NCBI RefSeq assembly: GCF_965248315.1
Contig: NZ_CBDFIX010000002.1
Span: forward strand, 186,001-250,000
DNA: 64,000 nt
Direction of reading: 5' to 3'
Source of the DNA: Ulvibacterium sp965248315
Lineage (GTDB): Bacteria; Bacteroidota; Bacteroidia; Flavobacteriales; Flavobacteriaceae
Translations under genes and position numbers: made by a program
The notes under the pieces: generated by a model
Told to the model about the DNA's origin: nothing
Seen by the model: only the letters and a program-made list of their open reading frames with translations
Database searches by the model: none
Shown here: one piece after another, positions 16,820-25,045 of the stretch
How the letters are laid out: every line of letters begins with the position of its first letter
Numbering within the stretch: the stretch's first letter is position 1

Positions 16820-18100
16820 ATGAAACTCTGGGATAAAGGTTTTAGTACCGATAAGAAAATAGACCTATTCACTGTAGGCAATGATCGGGAATTGGATTTG
16901 GTATTGGCAAAGTACGACGTTATTGCCTCCAAGGCCCATGCCAAGATGCTGGGCAAAATAGGGCTGTTGACCGATACGGAAACGAAAGCACTGATTACTG
17001 AACTGGATACCATTGCAAAAACTATTGAAGAGGGTTCCTTTACAATCGAGGATTCCTTTGAGGATATGCATTCCAAAATTGAATTTTTACTCACCGAAAA
17101 ACTGGGGGATACCGGAAAAAAAATCCATACGGCCCGATCTCGAAACGATCAGGTTTTGGTAGCCATGCATCTCTATCTGAAGGATGAACTTACCACGATT
17201 AAAGGTCAGACTAAGGTGTTATTCAACCTTTTATTAGATCTGGCCGAAAAACACAAGGAAGTTTTGTTGCCGGGCTATACACACTTGCAGATTGCCATGC
17301 CTTCTTCTTTTGGACTTTGGTTTTCCGCCTACGCAGAAACGCTGATCGACGATCTGTATTTTATTGAGGCCGCCTACAAAATAGTTGATCAAAATCCGTT
17401 GGGGAGTGCCGCGGGCTATGGTAGTTCTTTTCCTCTAGATCGAAGTTTTACCACAGAAGAAATGGGTTTTGAAACCTTAAAGTACAATGTGGTGGCTGCC
17501 CAAATGGGTCGAGGAAAAGTAGAAAAAGCCACTGCTTTTGGTATAGCGAGCATCGCCTCTACCCTGTCCAAATTGGCCATGGACATTTGTCTATACATGA
17601 GCCAAAATTTTGACTTCATTTCTTTTCCGGATGAATTGACGACGGGAAGCAGTATTATGCCGCACAAAAAAAATCCGGATGTCTTTGAGTTGGTACGGGC
17701 CAAATGCAATAAGATTCAGGCCATTCCCAATCAACTGGCCCTAGTTATCAATAATTTGCCCAGTGGGTATCATAGGGACCTGCAATTGGTTAAGGAAATC
17801 ACAGTTCCGGCCGTACAGGATACGAAGGCTTGTCTTGAGATATTGACATTTAGCTTAAAGGAAATCAACGTCAATACCCATATTCTGGAAGACCCCAAGT
17901 ATGACTACCTCTTTAGTGTGGACACCCTAAATGAACTGGTACAGGACGGAATGCCCTTTCGAGACGCCTACAAAAAGATGGGGCAAGAAATTGAATCGGG
18001 AAACTTCAAACCCAAACGGGACATTTCGCATTCCCATGAAGGTAGTTTAGGGAATTTGTGTTTGGAGGAAATCCGGGCGAAGATGGAAAAAATCCTGTAA
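16820..18100 (+). CDS. argH: Argininosuccinate lyase
   Basis: A 426-residue lyase of the fumarase/aspartase superfamily that splits argininosuccinate into arginine and fumarate. The signature GSSIMPHKKNPD and the ARSRNDQV segment are present. I chose the ATG at 16820, which gives the usual MKLWDKGF start; an upstream TTG at 16781 would add 13 residues encoded by the inverted-repeat region and is unlikely. It is the last gene of the operon. The next feature is a palindrome-rich repeat that begins 14 bases after its stop and could terminate transcription. Confidence 0.94.
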   Translation: MKLWDKGFSTDKKIDLFTVGNDRELDLVLAKYDVIASKAHAKMLGKIGLLTDTETKALITELDTIAKTIEEGSFTIEDSFEDMHSKIEFLLTEKLGDTGKKIHTARSRNDQVLVAMHLYLKDELTTIKGQTKVLFNLLLDLAEKHKEVLLPGYTHLQIAMPSSFGLWFSAYAETLIDDLYFIEAAYKIVDQNPLGSAAGYGSSFPLDRSFTTEEMGFETLKYNVVAAQMGRGKVEKATAFGIASIASTLSKLAMDICLYMSQNFDFISFPDELTTGSSIMPHKKNPDVFELVRAKCNKIQAIPNQLALVINNLPSGYHRDLQLVKEITVPAVQDTKACLEILTFSLKEINVNTHILEDPKYDYLFSVDTLNELVQDGMPFRDAYKKMGQEIESGNFKPKRDISHSHEGSLGNLCLEEIRAKMEKIL

Positions 18101-18114
18101 CCAAATAGCCTAAA

Positions 18115-18225
18115 CTCCTTTCCCTAGTTCGGCAAAGCACTGACGGAAAGGGTGGAAAAACCATCCCTTCCGTCTTCCAAATCATGGATTTGGAATCCAC
18201 CTTCCCTTGATTAAGGGAAGGAACC
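18115..18225 (+). repeat. Left copy of a palindrome-rich repeat flanking a DUF559 gene
   Basis: About 111 bases of nested palindromes. Bases 18141-18208 are identical to 18647-18714 on the other side of the DUF559 gene (68 of 68 by eye). Within it are CCAAATC-ATG-GATTTGG and a terminal CTTCCCTT-GATT-AAGGGAAG. Compared with the right copy it lacks about 14 bases near its start. Confidence 0.85.
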
Positions 18226-18239
18226 GTAAAACTTGTAAT

Positions 18240-18596
18240 TTGAAGAAGCATAATAAACCAGAGCTAAGGAATCGTCGCAAGGAACTAAGGCAAAATCTGA
18301 CCCTTGCCGAAGCTTTTCTTTGGAAATATTTGCAACACAAAAAATTAGCCGGTCGCAAGTTTAGACGTCAACATAGTATTGGCAATTATATCGTTGACTT
18401 TTATTGTGCCTCGGAAAGGCTCATTGTTGAGCTTGATGGAGAAGTTCATAATAATTCCGTCGCAGCGGAAAAAGACGAAAAAAGAACGAAATATCTGGAA
18501 AACCTAAACTACAGGGTCATCCGATTTGAGAACAAAATGGTCTTTGATCATTTGACTTCAGTACTCCAGGAAATACAGGATAATTTCAAAAAATAA
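18240..18596 (+). CDS. DUF559 endonuclease-like protein (Vsr/PD-(D/E)XK-related)
   Basis: A small protein of 118 residues if started at TTG 18240 (LKKHNKPELRNRRKELR); another TTG at 18207 would begin inside the flanking repeat. The sequence shows the DUF559 core: LTLAEAFLWKYL, then GRKFRRQHSIGNYIVDFYC and LIVELDGEVH with the acidic residues of a very-short-patch-repair-like nuclease, ending in the strand-helix YRVIRFENKMV. No in-frame ATG is available near the start. The gene lies between two copies of a palindromic repeat, a setting that suggests a small mobile or selfish unit. Whether it cuts DNA has not been shown for this protein. Confidence 0.8.
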   Translation: MKKHNKPELRNRRKELRQNLTLAEAFLWKYLQHKKLAGRKFRRQHSIGNYIVDFYCASERLIVELDGEVHNNSVAAEKDEKRTKYLENLNYRVIRFENKMVFDHLTSVLQEIQDNFKK

Positions 18597-18606
18597 AGGT
18601 AAGAGC

Positions 18607-18731
18607 TCCTTTCCCTGGTTAGGGAAAGGTGTCAGTGCTTTGCGCTGACGGAAAGGGTGGAAAAACCATCCCTTCCGTCTTCCAAATCATGGATTTGGAA
18701 TCCACCTTCCCTTAATCAAGGGAAGGAGCCC
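18607..18731 (+). repeat. Right copy of the palindrome-rich repeat
   Basis: About 125 bases. It opens with CCTTTCCCT-GGTT-AGGGAAAGG, continues with TCAGTGC-TTT-GCGCTGA, shares the 68-base core with the left copy, and ends with CTTCCCTT-AATC-AAGGGAAG. The loop AATC is the reverse complement of the left copy's GATT loop. It ends 11 bases from the convergent pseudouridine synthase gene. Confidence 0.85.
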
Positions 18732-18742
18732 CAATTAAGTAC

Positions 18743-19588
18743 TCATTTAATCATCCCCAAATTAATTACCTCTTGCTCTGTTAAATACCGCCAATGCCCC
18801 CTAGGTAAATCCTTTTTGGTCAAAGGGCCATAGATTACCCTATCCAATTTTACAATTTCATAGCCCAGTTCCTCAAAAATCCGGTGTACAATATTGTTGC
18901 GTGTACTGAAGATTTCAATACCTACCTGATTTTTAGGAGCATTCTCCACAAAACTGATATCATGTACCCGTACGATTTTTTCATCTATGGTCATTCCCTC
19001 CTGTATCTTCTTTAAGTCAATACTTCGCAGGTTTTTATTCAATTCTACATGATAAATTTTACGGAGTCCATTTTTGGGACTATTCAAACGCAAGGTCAGA
19101 TCAGTGTCGTTGGTGAACAATAAAAGTCCGGTGGTTTCCTTCTGTAATTTTCCGACAGGTAAAAGCTCCGATTTTGAGGCATTGGAGATAAGTCCCAATA
19201 CCGTCCGCTTTCCTTTTTCATTTCGGGTAGTGACCGTAAAATCCTTCGGTTTGTTCAGCAGCACATATTCTTTTTTGACTGGATTAAGCAAACGGCCATC
19301 AAAACGTACCTCATCACTTAATCGTACTTTATGGCCCATTTCAGTAATAGGTTTTCCGTTTACGGTAACATTTCCAGAAGCAATGTAAACATCCGCTTCC
19401 CTACGGGTACATACCCCCGAGTTGGCCACATATTTGTTTAAACGGATTAAATCCGGATTTATAGGTTGTCTTTGCGAACCGTTCTTTTTGATAGGTGCAC
19501 TAACTCTTGGCTTGCTTTTCTTTTTATTTGTCCATCCCTGTTTACTACTTTGAGATTTTCTACCTCTATTGAAATCCGATTGGCCCAT
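18743..19588 (-). CDS. RsuA/RluB-type pseudouridine synthase with catalytic Asp replaced by Gln
   Basis: 281 residues from the ATG at 19588. A basic, Lys/Ser/Gln-rich N-terminal extension (about 1-40) leads to an S4 RNA-binding domain (about 46-91; LNKYVANSGVCTRREAD) and a pseudouridine synthase domain. The family's catalytic motif is GRLDxxTxGLL; here it reads GKLQKETTGLL, with Gln149 where the essential Asp should be (codon CAG) and Lys for Arg. The rest of the fold, including LLNKP and the C-terminal YEIVKLDRV, is intact. If the family mechanism holds, the protein cannot isomerise uridine and may act only as an RNA-binding factor. An upstream TTG at 19606 lies inside the promoter box, which favours 19588. 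Confidence 0.85.
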   Translation of the reverse strand: MGQSDFNRGRKSQSSKQGWTNKKKSKPRVSAPIKKNGSQRQPINPDLIRLNKYVANSGVCTRREADVYIASGNVTVNGKPITEMGHKVRLSDEVRFDGRLLNPVKKEYVLLNKPKDFTVTTRNEKGKRTVLGLISNASKSELLPVGKLQKETTGLLLFTNDTDLTLRLNSPKNGLRKIYHVELNKNLRSIDLKKIQEGMTIDEKIVRVHDISFVENAPKNQVGIEIFSTRNNIVHRIFEELGYEIVKLDRVIYGPLTKKDLPRGHWRYLTEQEVINLGMIK

Positions 19589-19603
19589 AAACTCTAATTT
19601 GGG

Positions 19604-19611
19604 CAAAGGTA
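19604..19611 (-). promoter_or_regulatory. -7 box (TACCTTTG) of the pseudouridine synthase gene
   Basis: On the minus strand TACCTTTG matches TAnnTTTG and lies 15 bases before the ATG at 19588, giving a leader of about ten bases. This decides the start codon. Confidence 0.55.
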
Positions 19612-19676
19612 GTGCTTTCCTCTACTATTCGTTACAGATACAATGAAGTAATCTATCCATAAAAAGTCGTTTGTCT

Positions 19677-20636
19677 TTATGAAGTATTCCTGTCCCTAAA
19701 CACTACTGCAGATTGTCTTTCCCTATTCACAATCAATTTGGTTACATCCGGGCGGGAGTAATGCCCTGATGGGTCAAAATTCTGGCGTTCCTCATATACC
19801 CGGTTAAAATCCAAGGTTTCAATTATAAGGCCCTCTATACGTAAAACGGGTTCAACAATCCAGTCTCCATTAGGGGCGGCAATGCAAGAGCCACCATTGG
19901 CCAAGATTTCTGGAGCCTTTTCCAGTATTTTTTCAAGATGGGGTGTACGTTCGGGAAAATCTTTCCTCCCCATCAAAGAAGAGACACTAATTACATAACT
20001 TCTGGATTCCCTTGCAATAAAACGTGTTATATCCTTTGTATTATGATCATTACCCGGCCAAACCGCAATGTGCAAATTTTCACCTTGTGCATATAGTGCC
20101 GTTCTGGGCAGGGGCATCCAATTCTCCCAACAATTGAGCCCGCCTACGGTAAATTGCTTCAACGGATGTACTTGCAGTCCATTACCATCACCCGGAGCCC
20201 AGGTTAAACGCTCATCATAGGTGGGCTGTAATTTTCTATGTACGGATTTGATCTCTCCTTGGGCATCAATGTAGACCAAGGAACAGTATAGACTATGACC
20301 ACCACGATCTTTGGCCCGCTCTATTACCCCTAAATATAGAGACATGTGATTATCCTTGGCCAATTTACAAATAGACCCTAACTCCTCCATTTGAACGGCA
20401 TTTCTCATGTAATGGGCATGCAGTTCCTTGTTCACCTTGGAATCCCAAGTGGCACCATCGGTCAATGCCAACCAAAAAGGGTATCCCGGTAGCAGAGCTT
20501 CACCAAAAATCAGTAATTCTACCTGTTCTTTTGCAGCCTGTAGAATGGTTTGCTCAACTTTTTGAAGAGTTGCCTCCTTATCCAACCAAATAGGAGCAAT
20601 CTGGGCCATGGCAACTTTCAAAAGGTTGTCTATCAT
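19677..20636 (-). CDS. Nitrilase-family carbon-nitrogen hydrolase
   Basis: A 319-residue member of the nitrilase branch. The Glu-Lys-Cys triad is E46 (IFGEALLPGYPFW), K135 (HRKLQPTYDERLTW) and C169 (GGLNCWENWMP). CWEN after the cysteine is the hallmark of true nitrilases, which turn nitriles into acids, rather than of amidases (CYE/CWD types). The physiological nitrile is unknown. Its ATG overlaps the stop of the UbiA prenyltransferase gene by four bases, so they are translated together; a link between the two activities is not obvious. Confidence 0.88.
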   Translation of the reverse strand: MIDNLLKVAMAQIAPIWLDKEATLQKVEQTILQAAKEQVELLIFGEALLPGYPFWLALTDGATWDSKVNKELHAHYMRNAVQMEELGSICKLAKDNHMSLYLGVIERAKDRGGHSLYCSLVYIDAQGEIKSVHRKLQPTYDERLTWAPGDGNGLQVHPLKQFTVGGLNCWENWMPLPRTALYAQGENLHIAVWPGNDHNTKDITRFIARESRSYVISVSSLMGRKDFPERTPHLEKILEKAPEILANGGSCIAAPNGDWIVEPVLRIEGLIIETLDFNRVYEERQNFDPSGHYSRPDVTKLIVNRERQSAVVFRDRNTS

Positions 20637-21538
20637 AAAATCCGGTTTAATACAAGGTCAATATCTATGAGCAATATACTGAAGACACCAGCAATAATAA
20701 TAAATTTCAGGATGTTATGAAGCCCAACATAATGCAGCTTGGTTTTTGCTCTCCATAGCATTCCCAAAAACAGAATCATCAGAAATATAGAGCCGATGAA
20801 GTAGAGATACATATATCCGACATCAAAAAAATAGATAAGTAAAATAGCAGGTAACAAGGTAAGCAAGATCAAAATACTAATTAGAGCCTTGGAAACCCTT
20901 GTTCCGTATAAAATGGGAATGGTACGGTAATTCTGGGCTACATCACCAGCCATATTCTCCAAATCCTTGATCATTTCACGAGCCAGAATCAATAGAAAGA
21001 GGAACATGGCATGGACAAAAATACTAGCTTCAAAATTTTTGTAATACACAAATACCACAAAAAATGGAGCTATGGCCAAAGTCGCCGAAACGAAATTACC
21101 TATAAACGGCACCCGTTTTAGTTTGTGGGAATAAAACCAAATACCAAAAATATAGGCAGAAAAAAAGAATACCGCTCTAAATGAAACATAGCTTGCCGCA
21201 AATACGGCCAAAAAATTAAGCACAAAATAAGTGGTCAACTTAAATCGTTGGCTTACCAAACGATCCAGCATACTTTTCCTTGGTTTGTTGATAAGGTCTT
21301 TCTCGGCATCATAAAAGTTGTTTATGATATAGCCTGAAGCGATGACCAATGCAGAGGCCAGAACGATGGCAAAAAGATTGAAATCAAAAATAACTTTGCG
21401 CAAAGGGAGGTCCGGGGATAAAATATAAATCGAGGCCAAGTACTGGGCCAGCCCTATCATTAAAATGTTGTAACCCCGCACAACGGAGAACAAACTCAAT
21501 AACTTTAATAGTAAGAGCTTGTTTCGTCTATTAAGCAT
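20633..21538 (-). CDS. UbiA-family prenyltransferase (geranylgeranylglycerol-phosphate type)
   Basis: A 301-residue membrane enzyme with about eight transmembrane helices. The first aspartate-rich motif is NNFYDAEKD (73-81), which binds the prenyl diphosphate through magnesium; a second, REMIKDLENMAGD, lies near the middle. In Flavobacteria this group is usually annotated as geranylgeranylglycerol-phosphate geranylgeranyltransferase, although its real acceptor (glycerol phosphate, quinone or other) is uncertain. It is directly downstream of two mevalonate-pathway genes, which supply its isoprenoid donor. Confidence 0.82.
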   Translation of the reverse strand: MLNRRNKLLLLKLLSLFSVVRGYNILMIGLAQYLASIYILSPDLPLRKVIFDFNLFAIVLASALVIASGYIINNFYDAEKDLINKPRKSMLDRLVSQRFKLTTYFVLNFLAVFAASYVSFRAVFFFSAYIFGIWFYSHKLKRVPFIGNFVSATLAIAPFFVVFVYYKNFEASIFVHAMFLFLLILAREMIKDLENMAGDVAQNYRTIPILYGTRVSKALISILILLTLLPAILLIYFFDVGYMYLYFIGSIFLMILFLGMLWRAKTKLHYVGLHNILKFIIIAGVFSILLIDIDLVLNRIL

Positions 21539-21600
21539 GTTTTGGGATTTTGCACTAAACCAGCGCCAAAATATCGTATGGAATCCGAATAAATTTGGTA

Positions 21601-22539
21601 CTAGAAGTTGTATACCACTTCCAAATTGTAACCTTTCAAAGCTTTTTTAGCCTTCTCTATATCTTGGGTAAAGCCCAAGATATAACCACCACCACCTGAA
21701 CCACAAAGCTTTAAATAATAGGCATTGGTCTCAATTCCCTGTTTCCAAAGTTGATGGAATTTGGCCGGAATCATGGGTTTAAAATTGTCCAAGACTACAT
21801 GGGACAATTGCTTTAGGTTTTTAAAAAGGGATTTTACGTTCCCATTGATAAAATCCTCCACACAGGCATCCGTATGTTTTATAAATTGGTTCTTAAGCAT
21901 ATTCCTAAAACCTTCCTGCTTCATTTTCTCCATGAACAACTGTACCATAGGCGCGGTCTCGCCTGTAGAACCACTGTCCAAGAGAAACACAGCTCCTTTG
22001 CCCTTTTTGTTTTGTGAAGGAATACTGGTCGATTCTATATTGTCTTTTGAATTTATCAGGATTGGAAGACTCAAATAACTATTCAGGGGATCAAGGCCGG
22101 ATGATTTACCATGAAAAAATGACTCCATTTTTCCAAATATGGTCTTCAATTTCAACAGCTTTTCCCTAGTTAGGTTCTCCAAAACTGTAATCTTATGTTC
22201 TGCGTATTTGTCATAAATGGCCGCAACCAAAGCCCCGCTGCTACCTACACCATAGCCTTGGGGGATAGAACTATCAAAATACATTCCCGCATTTACATCG
22301 TTCTTCAACGCATCAAAATTAAAGGAAACCAGGTCAGGGCTATTTTTGGTCACCATCTCCAAATAACCTGTAAACTCTCTAAGGTTCTGATTGGATTCCT
22401 TGGCGGTTACAGATGGATTATCATCCGTCTTTAGAGCACCTTTAAAGAAGTTATAAGGAATGGAAAGCCCTTTGGAATCCTTTATAATGCCATATTCCCC
22501 AAAAAGGAGAATCTTGGAATAAAACAGCGGTCCTTTCAT
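21601..22539 (-). CDS. Mevalonate kinase (GHMP kinase)
   Basis: A 312-residue GHMP kinase that phosphorylates mevalonate. IPQGYGVGSSGALVAAI (92-108) is the ATP-binding motif, and LCGSGGGGYILGF near the C-terminus is GHMP motif 3. The sequence matches the divergent Bacteroidota mevalonate kinases often annotated only as GHMP kinase. Its place between diphosphomevalonate decarboxylase and a prenyltransferase supports the mevalonate role over galacto- or homoserine kinase. Confidence 0.82.
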   Translation of the reverse strand: MKGPLFYSKILLFGEYGIIKDSKGLSIPYNFFKGALKTDDNPSVTAKESNQNLREFTGYLEMVTKNSPDLVSFNFDALKNDVNAGMYFDSSIPQGYGVGSSGALVAAIYDKYAEHKITVLENLTREKLLKLKTIFGKMESFFHGKSSGLDPLNSYLSLPILINSKDNIESTSIPSQNKKGKGAVFLLDSGSTGETAPMVQLFMEKMKQEGFRNMLKNQFIKHTDACVEDFINGNVKSLFKNLKQLSHVVLDNFKPMIPAKFHQLWKQGIETNAYYLKLCGSGGGGYILGFTQDIEKAKKALKGYNLEVVYNF

Positions 22540-22645
22540 TTAGTAACTTAAATAATGAATGTTTAACATCACAAATTATCTTTTTTTGTTCAGTCAAATC
22601 TTCATAAAGATAAACATTATCAACTATGAAATCAAAACTCCTCGT

Positions 22646-22671
22646 CTTTACGACGTTATCCGTCGTTAAAG
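22646..22671 (-). terminator. Hairpin downstream of mvaD
   Basis: Arms CTTTACGACG and CGTCGTTAAAG around a TTATC loop form a stem with one bulge, about 20 bases after the decarboxylase stop codon. There is no strong U run on the minus strand, so it may be a processing or weak termination hairpin. Confidence 0.35.
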
Positions 22672-22692
22672 AACGTTGTTTATCAATATTAA

Positions 22693-23799
22693 TTATCCAT
22701 TGGCGGTTTTTAATTTTTTCGCACCAAATCCAATTCGATCACAAATATACTGCTCCTTTTCACAAAATACAATCAGCTCATTTTTAATAAATTGATGGAC
22801 TTTTTCTTTTTCAAATTCGGGATATAACACATGGACATTGGCTCCGGCATCCAATGTAAAGCATAGATGACTTTTGGATTTCTTTCTAAACTCCCATATT
22901 TTATTGATGATTTCCAACGTATTGGGCTTCATCAACACAAAATAAGGTTCACTGGTCATCATCATAGCATGTAAGGTTAAAGCCTCGCTTTCCACGATAT
23001 TGATAAATTCCTTCAGATTTCCATCAGCAAAAATCGGTTTCAGCTTGGCTATATTTTGATGTGCTTGTTCAAAACGTTGAACAGCGTAGGGGTGACCTTG
23101 CATCAAATTGTGTCCTACAGTACTGCTCACCTGTTTTTTACCCTTGTCTACCAGCAAAATGGTATCATGATAGTTTTTGAAAACCTTGTGTACCTCAAAC
23201 GGATATAGTATTCCATATATATCCGAACTTCCTTGAACCTCCGAATGCGCACCCCATTGAATAAGGTCTCCCTCAATACTCCTACAAGCACTTCCCGACC
23301 CCAACCTGGCCAGAAAGGAAGCTTTTTGATACAAGAAATTCGTATCCATTTCAGGGTCAAGTTGTTTTTCCAGGTCCATAAGGCAAAGAGAGAGGGCCGC
23401 CATTCCACTTGCAGATGAAGCTATCCCACTGCTATGGGGAAAGGAATTAGAGGTTTCTATTTTAAAGTGATAGTCCTTCAAAAAAGGGAGATAGTACTCA
23501 GTACGCTTAAAAAATGACTCTATTTTAGGTCTAAAATCATCTTTGGGCCTACCTTCAAAAAAAAGCTCGAAGGAAAAACCTGATCCTTCACTGTCTTTGT
23601 TTTTTATATAGGAAAGTGTGGTAGTCGTGCTACAGGCATCCAATGTAAAACTCAGGGAAGGGTTGGCAGGAATCTGATTTTCCTTCTTACCCCAATATTT
23701 TACCAAAGCGATGTTACTAGGTGCTTTCCATGTTACCTTCCCCCTCTCACTCTGAGAAGTATAACCTTTGGGAACAAAGTCGTTTTCTATCACGGACAT
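22693..23799 (-). CDS. mvaD: Diphosphomevalonate decarboxylase
   Basis: A 368-residue GHMP-superfamily enzyme producing isopentenyl diphosphate from mevalonate diphosphate with ATP. KAPSNIALVKYWGK (25-38) is the family hallmark, NPSLSFTLDACSTTTT binds the substrate, and FPHSSGIASSASGMAAL holds the phosphate loop. Length is somewhat over the typical 330 residues because of an N-terminal extension of about 20 residues. It heads the leftward isoprenoid gene group and has its own promoter box close to the ATG. Confidence 0.93.
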   Translation of the reverse strand: MSVIENDFVPKGYTSQSERGKVTWKAPSNIALVKYWGKKENQIPANPSLSFTLDACSTTTTLSYIKNKDSEGSGFSFELFFEGRPKDDFRPKIESFFKRTEYYLPFLKDYHFKIETSNSFPHSSGIASSASGMAALSLCLMDLEKQLDPEMDTNFLYQKASFLARLGSGSACRSIEGDLIQWGAHSEVQGSSDIYGILYPFEVHKVFKNYHDTILLVDKGKKQVSSTVGHNLMQGHPYAVQRFEQAHQNIAKLKPIFADGNLKEFINIVESEALTLHAMMMTSEPYFVLMKPNTLEIINKIWEFRKKSKSHLCFTLDAGANVHVLYPEFEKEKVHQFIKNELIVFCEKEQYICDRIGFGAKKLKTANG

Positions 23800-23810
23800 C
23801 TTGTTTTGCG

Positions 23811-23818
23811 CAAAGATA
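23811..23818 (-). promoter_or_regulatory. -7 box (TATCTTTG) of mvaD
   Basis: On the minus strand TATCTTTG matches TAnnTTTG, 11 bases before the mvaD ATG. Transcription would start only a few bases upstream of the start codon. Confidence 0.5.
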
Positions 23819-23885
23819 GTTTTTAGCCTCCTTTCAACATGGGCAATTAAAATAAATCGCTATTTTAGGGGAATACCCAACTAAA

Positions 23886-24359
23886 TTGAAAAGAAAACTA
23901 GTACATATTGGTATAGCCGTTTGTGCTTGCCTTGTGATTGGCTTCCTATCCAGCTTTGCCACCCAAAGTTCGGTAAACGACTGGTACCTCACCTTGGAAA
24001 AACCTAGCTTCAATCCCCCCAATTGGATTTTTGCCCCGGTTTGGACCCTGTTATACGTTCTAATGGGCATTGCAGCAGGACTTGTATGGGCCAAAGGGCT
24101 TCATCATCTTTGGGTGAAAACGGCATTGTACCATTTTGGATTTCAATTGTTGCTTAACGGTGCATGGAGTATTGTCTTCTTCGGATTGAAAAATCCTTTT
24201 TGGGCCTTGATCGTGATTTTGTCCTTGCTCATTCTATTGGCCCTTACCATAAGGTGGTTTAAAGTAGTAAGTAAATTAGCAGCATATTTATTAATTCCCT
24301 ACTTCTTATGGGTGTGTTTCGCTACTTTGCTGAATTATAAAATTTGGGAATTGAACTGA
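23886..24359 (+). CDS. tspO: TspO/MBR family tryptophan-rich membrane protein
   Basis: A 157-residue protein with five transmembrane helices and many Trp residues. WYLTLEKPSFNPPNWIFAPVWTLLYVLMG is the diagnostic first loop and helix (here split: WYLTLEKPSFNPP, then NWIFAPVWTLLY), and NGAWSIVFFGLKNP and a C-terminal WxxFATLLNY-like end follow. TspO binds tetrapyrroles and cholesterol-like ligands and modulates stress responses; its ligand here is unknown. The start is a TTG at 23886: the frame has no ATG before the first helix and a stop at 23853-23855. Confidence 0.9.
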   Translation: MKRKLVHIGIAVCACLVIGFLSSFATQSSVNDWYLTLEKPSFNPPNWIFAPVWTLLYVLMGIAAGLVWAKGLHHLWVKTALYHFGFQLLLNGAWSIVFFGLKNPFWALIVILSLLILLALTIRWFKVVSKLAAYLLIPYFLWVCFATLLNYKIWELN

Positions 24360-24392
24360 TGTCCGGTGCTTCGACTACGCTCTGCACGACAA

Positions 24393-24434
24393 GTCCGATG
24401 TCCGATGTCCGATGTCCGATGTCCGATGTCTGAT
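24393..24434. repeat. Tandem heptamer GTCCGAT, five copies plus one variant
   Basis: Five exact copies of GTCCGAT (24393-24427) are followed by GTCTGAT. A related GATGTCCGG lies at 24358. The array sits in the gap between the tspO stop and the convergent DUF1697 gene. Confidence 0.9.
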
Positions 24435-24498
24435 AAAAGTAAAAACCTGGATTTGGAAAATGCTAAAAGCCCTTTTGTTTGTCCTAAACTTCCTAGGT

Positions 24499-25041
24499 TT
24501 ACCCTTTTACCATCTCCAACAATTTCAACATAGTTCTATAATTTCTGGTTGTGGCCTGTACCTTCAATTTTCTCTCAAGAAGGTTATTGTCCAATTTTGC
24601 TTTGCCGTAGCCATTTTTGCACCATAGATAAACACAACTATCGGTAATCCTAAATTCTTGATTTTCAAACGTCTCTTGTGCAAGAGATTCCACAAGGATT
24701 TGTTCAGGAACACTTTTCAACAATACGAAATAGAGTCGGTTACCTTCCAAGGTTATTGCATCCTTAAAAGGATTTTCTTTAACTATCCTTTCCAAATCAG
24801 TTTTGGATTTAACCAAAATAGGTACATCAAATCCAAAATGTTCCCGAATTTCATCTCCAATTATATCTTCCAAGTTTCGGATACTTGCATCTTTGGCTTG
24901 AAGAACAATATTGCCGCTCTGGATATAAGTAGCTACATTTTGAAAACCGAGTTTTTCAAGCAGCGTTCGTAAAGCGTCCATTTTCATTTTCTTTTGGCCG
25001 CTAACATTTATACCCCGCAATAAGATGATATAAGTATACAT
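24499..25041 (-). CDS. DUF1697 protein
   Basis: 180 residues with the DUF1697 opening YIILLRGINVSGQKKMKMD and LRTLLEKLGFQNVATYIQSG. No biochemical function is established for the family. It begins four bases after the stop of the HI0933-family flavoprotein gene on the same strand and is probably the last gene of that small operon. Confidence 0.85.
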   Translation of the reverse strand: MYTYIILLRGINVSGQKKMKMDALRTLLEKLGFQNVATYIQSGNIVLQAKDASIRNLEDIIGDEIREHFGFDVPILVKSKTDLERIVKENPFKDAITLEGNRLYFVLLKSVPEQILVESLAQETFENQEFRITDSCVYLWCKNGYGKAKLDNNLLERKLKVQATTRNYRTMLKLLEMVKG

Positions 25042-25045
25042 TGGT

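Noticed and set aside
18115..18731. CRISPR array
   Set aside because: There are only two repeat copies, about 500 bases apart, with a gene between them and no spacer pattern or cas gene.
24393..24434. CRISPR or iteron-type origin in the GTCCGAT array
   Set aside because: The repeats are seven bases long with no spacers, and no replication gene is near.
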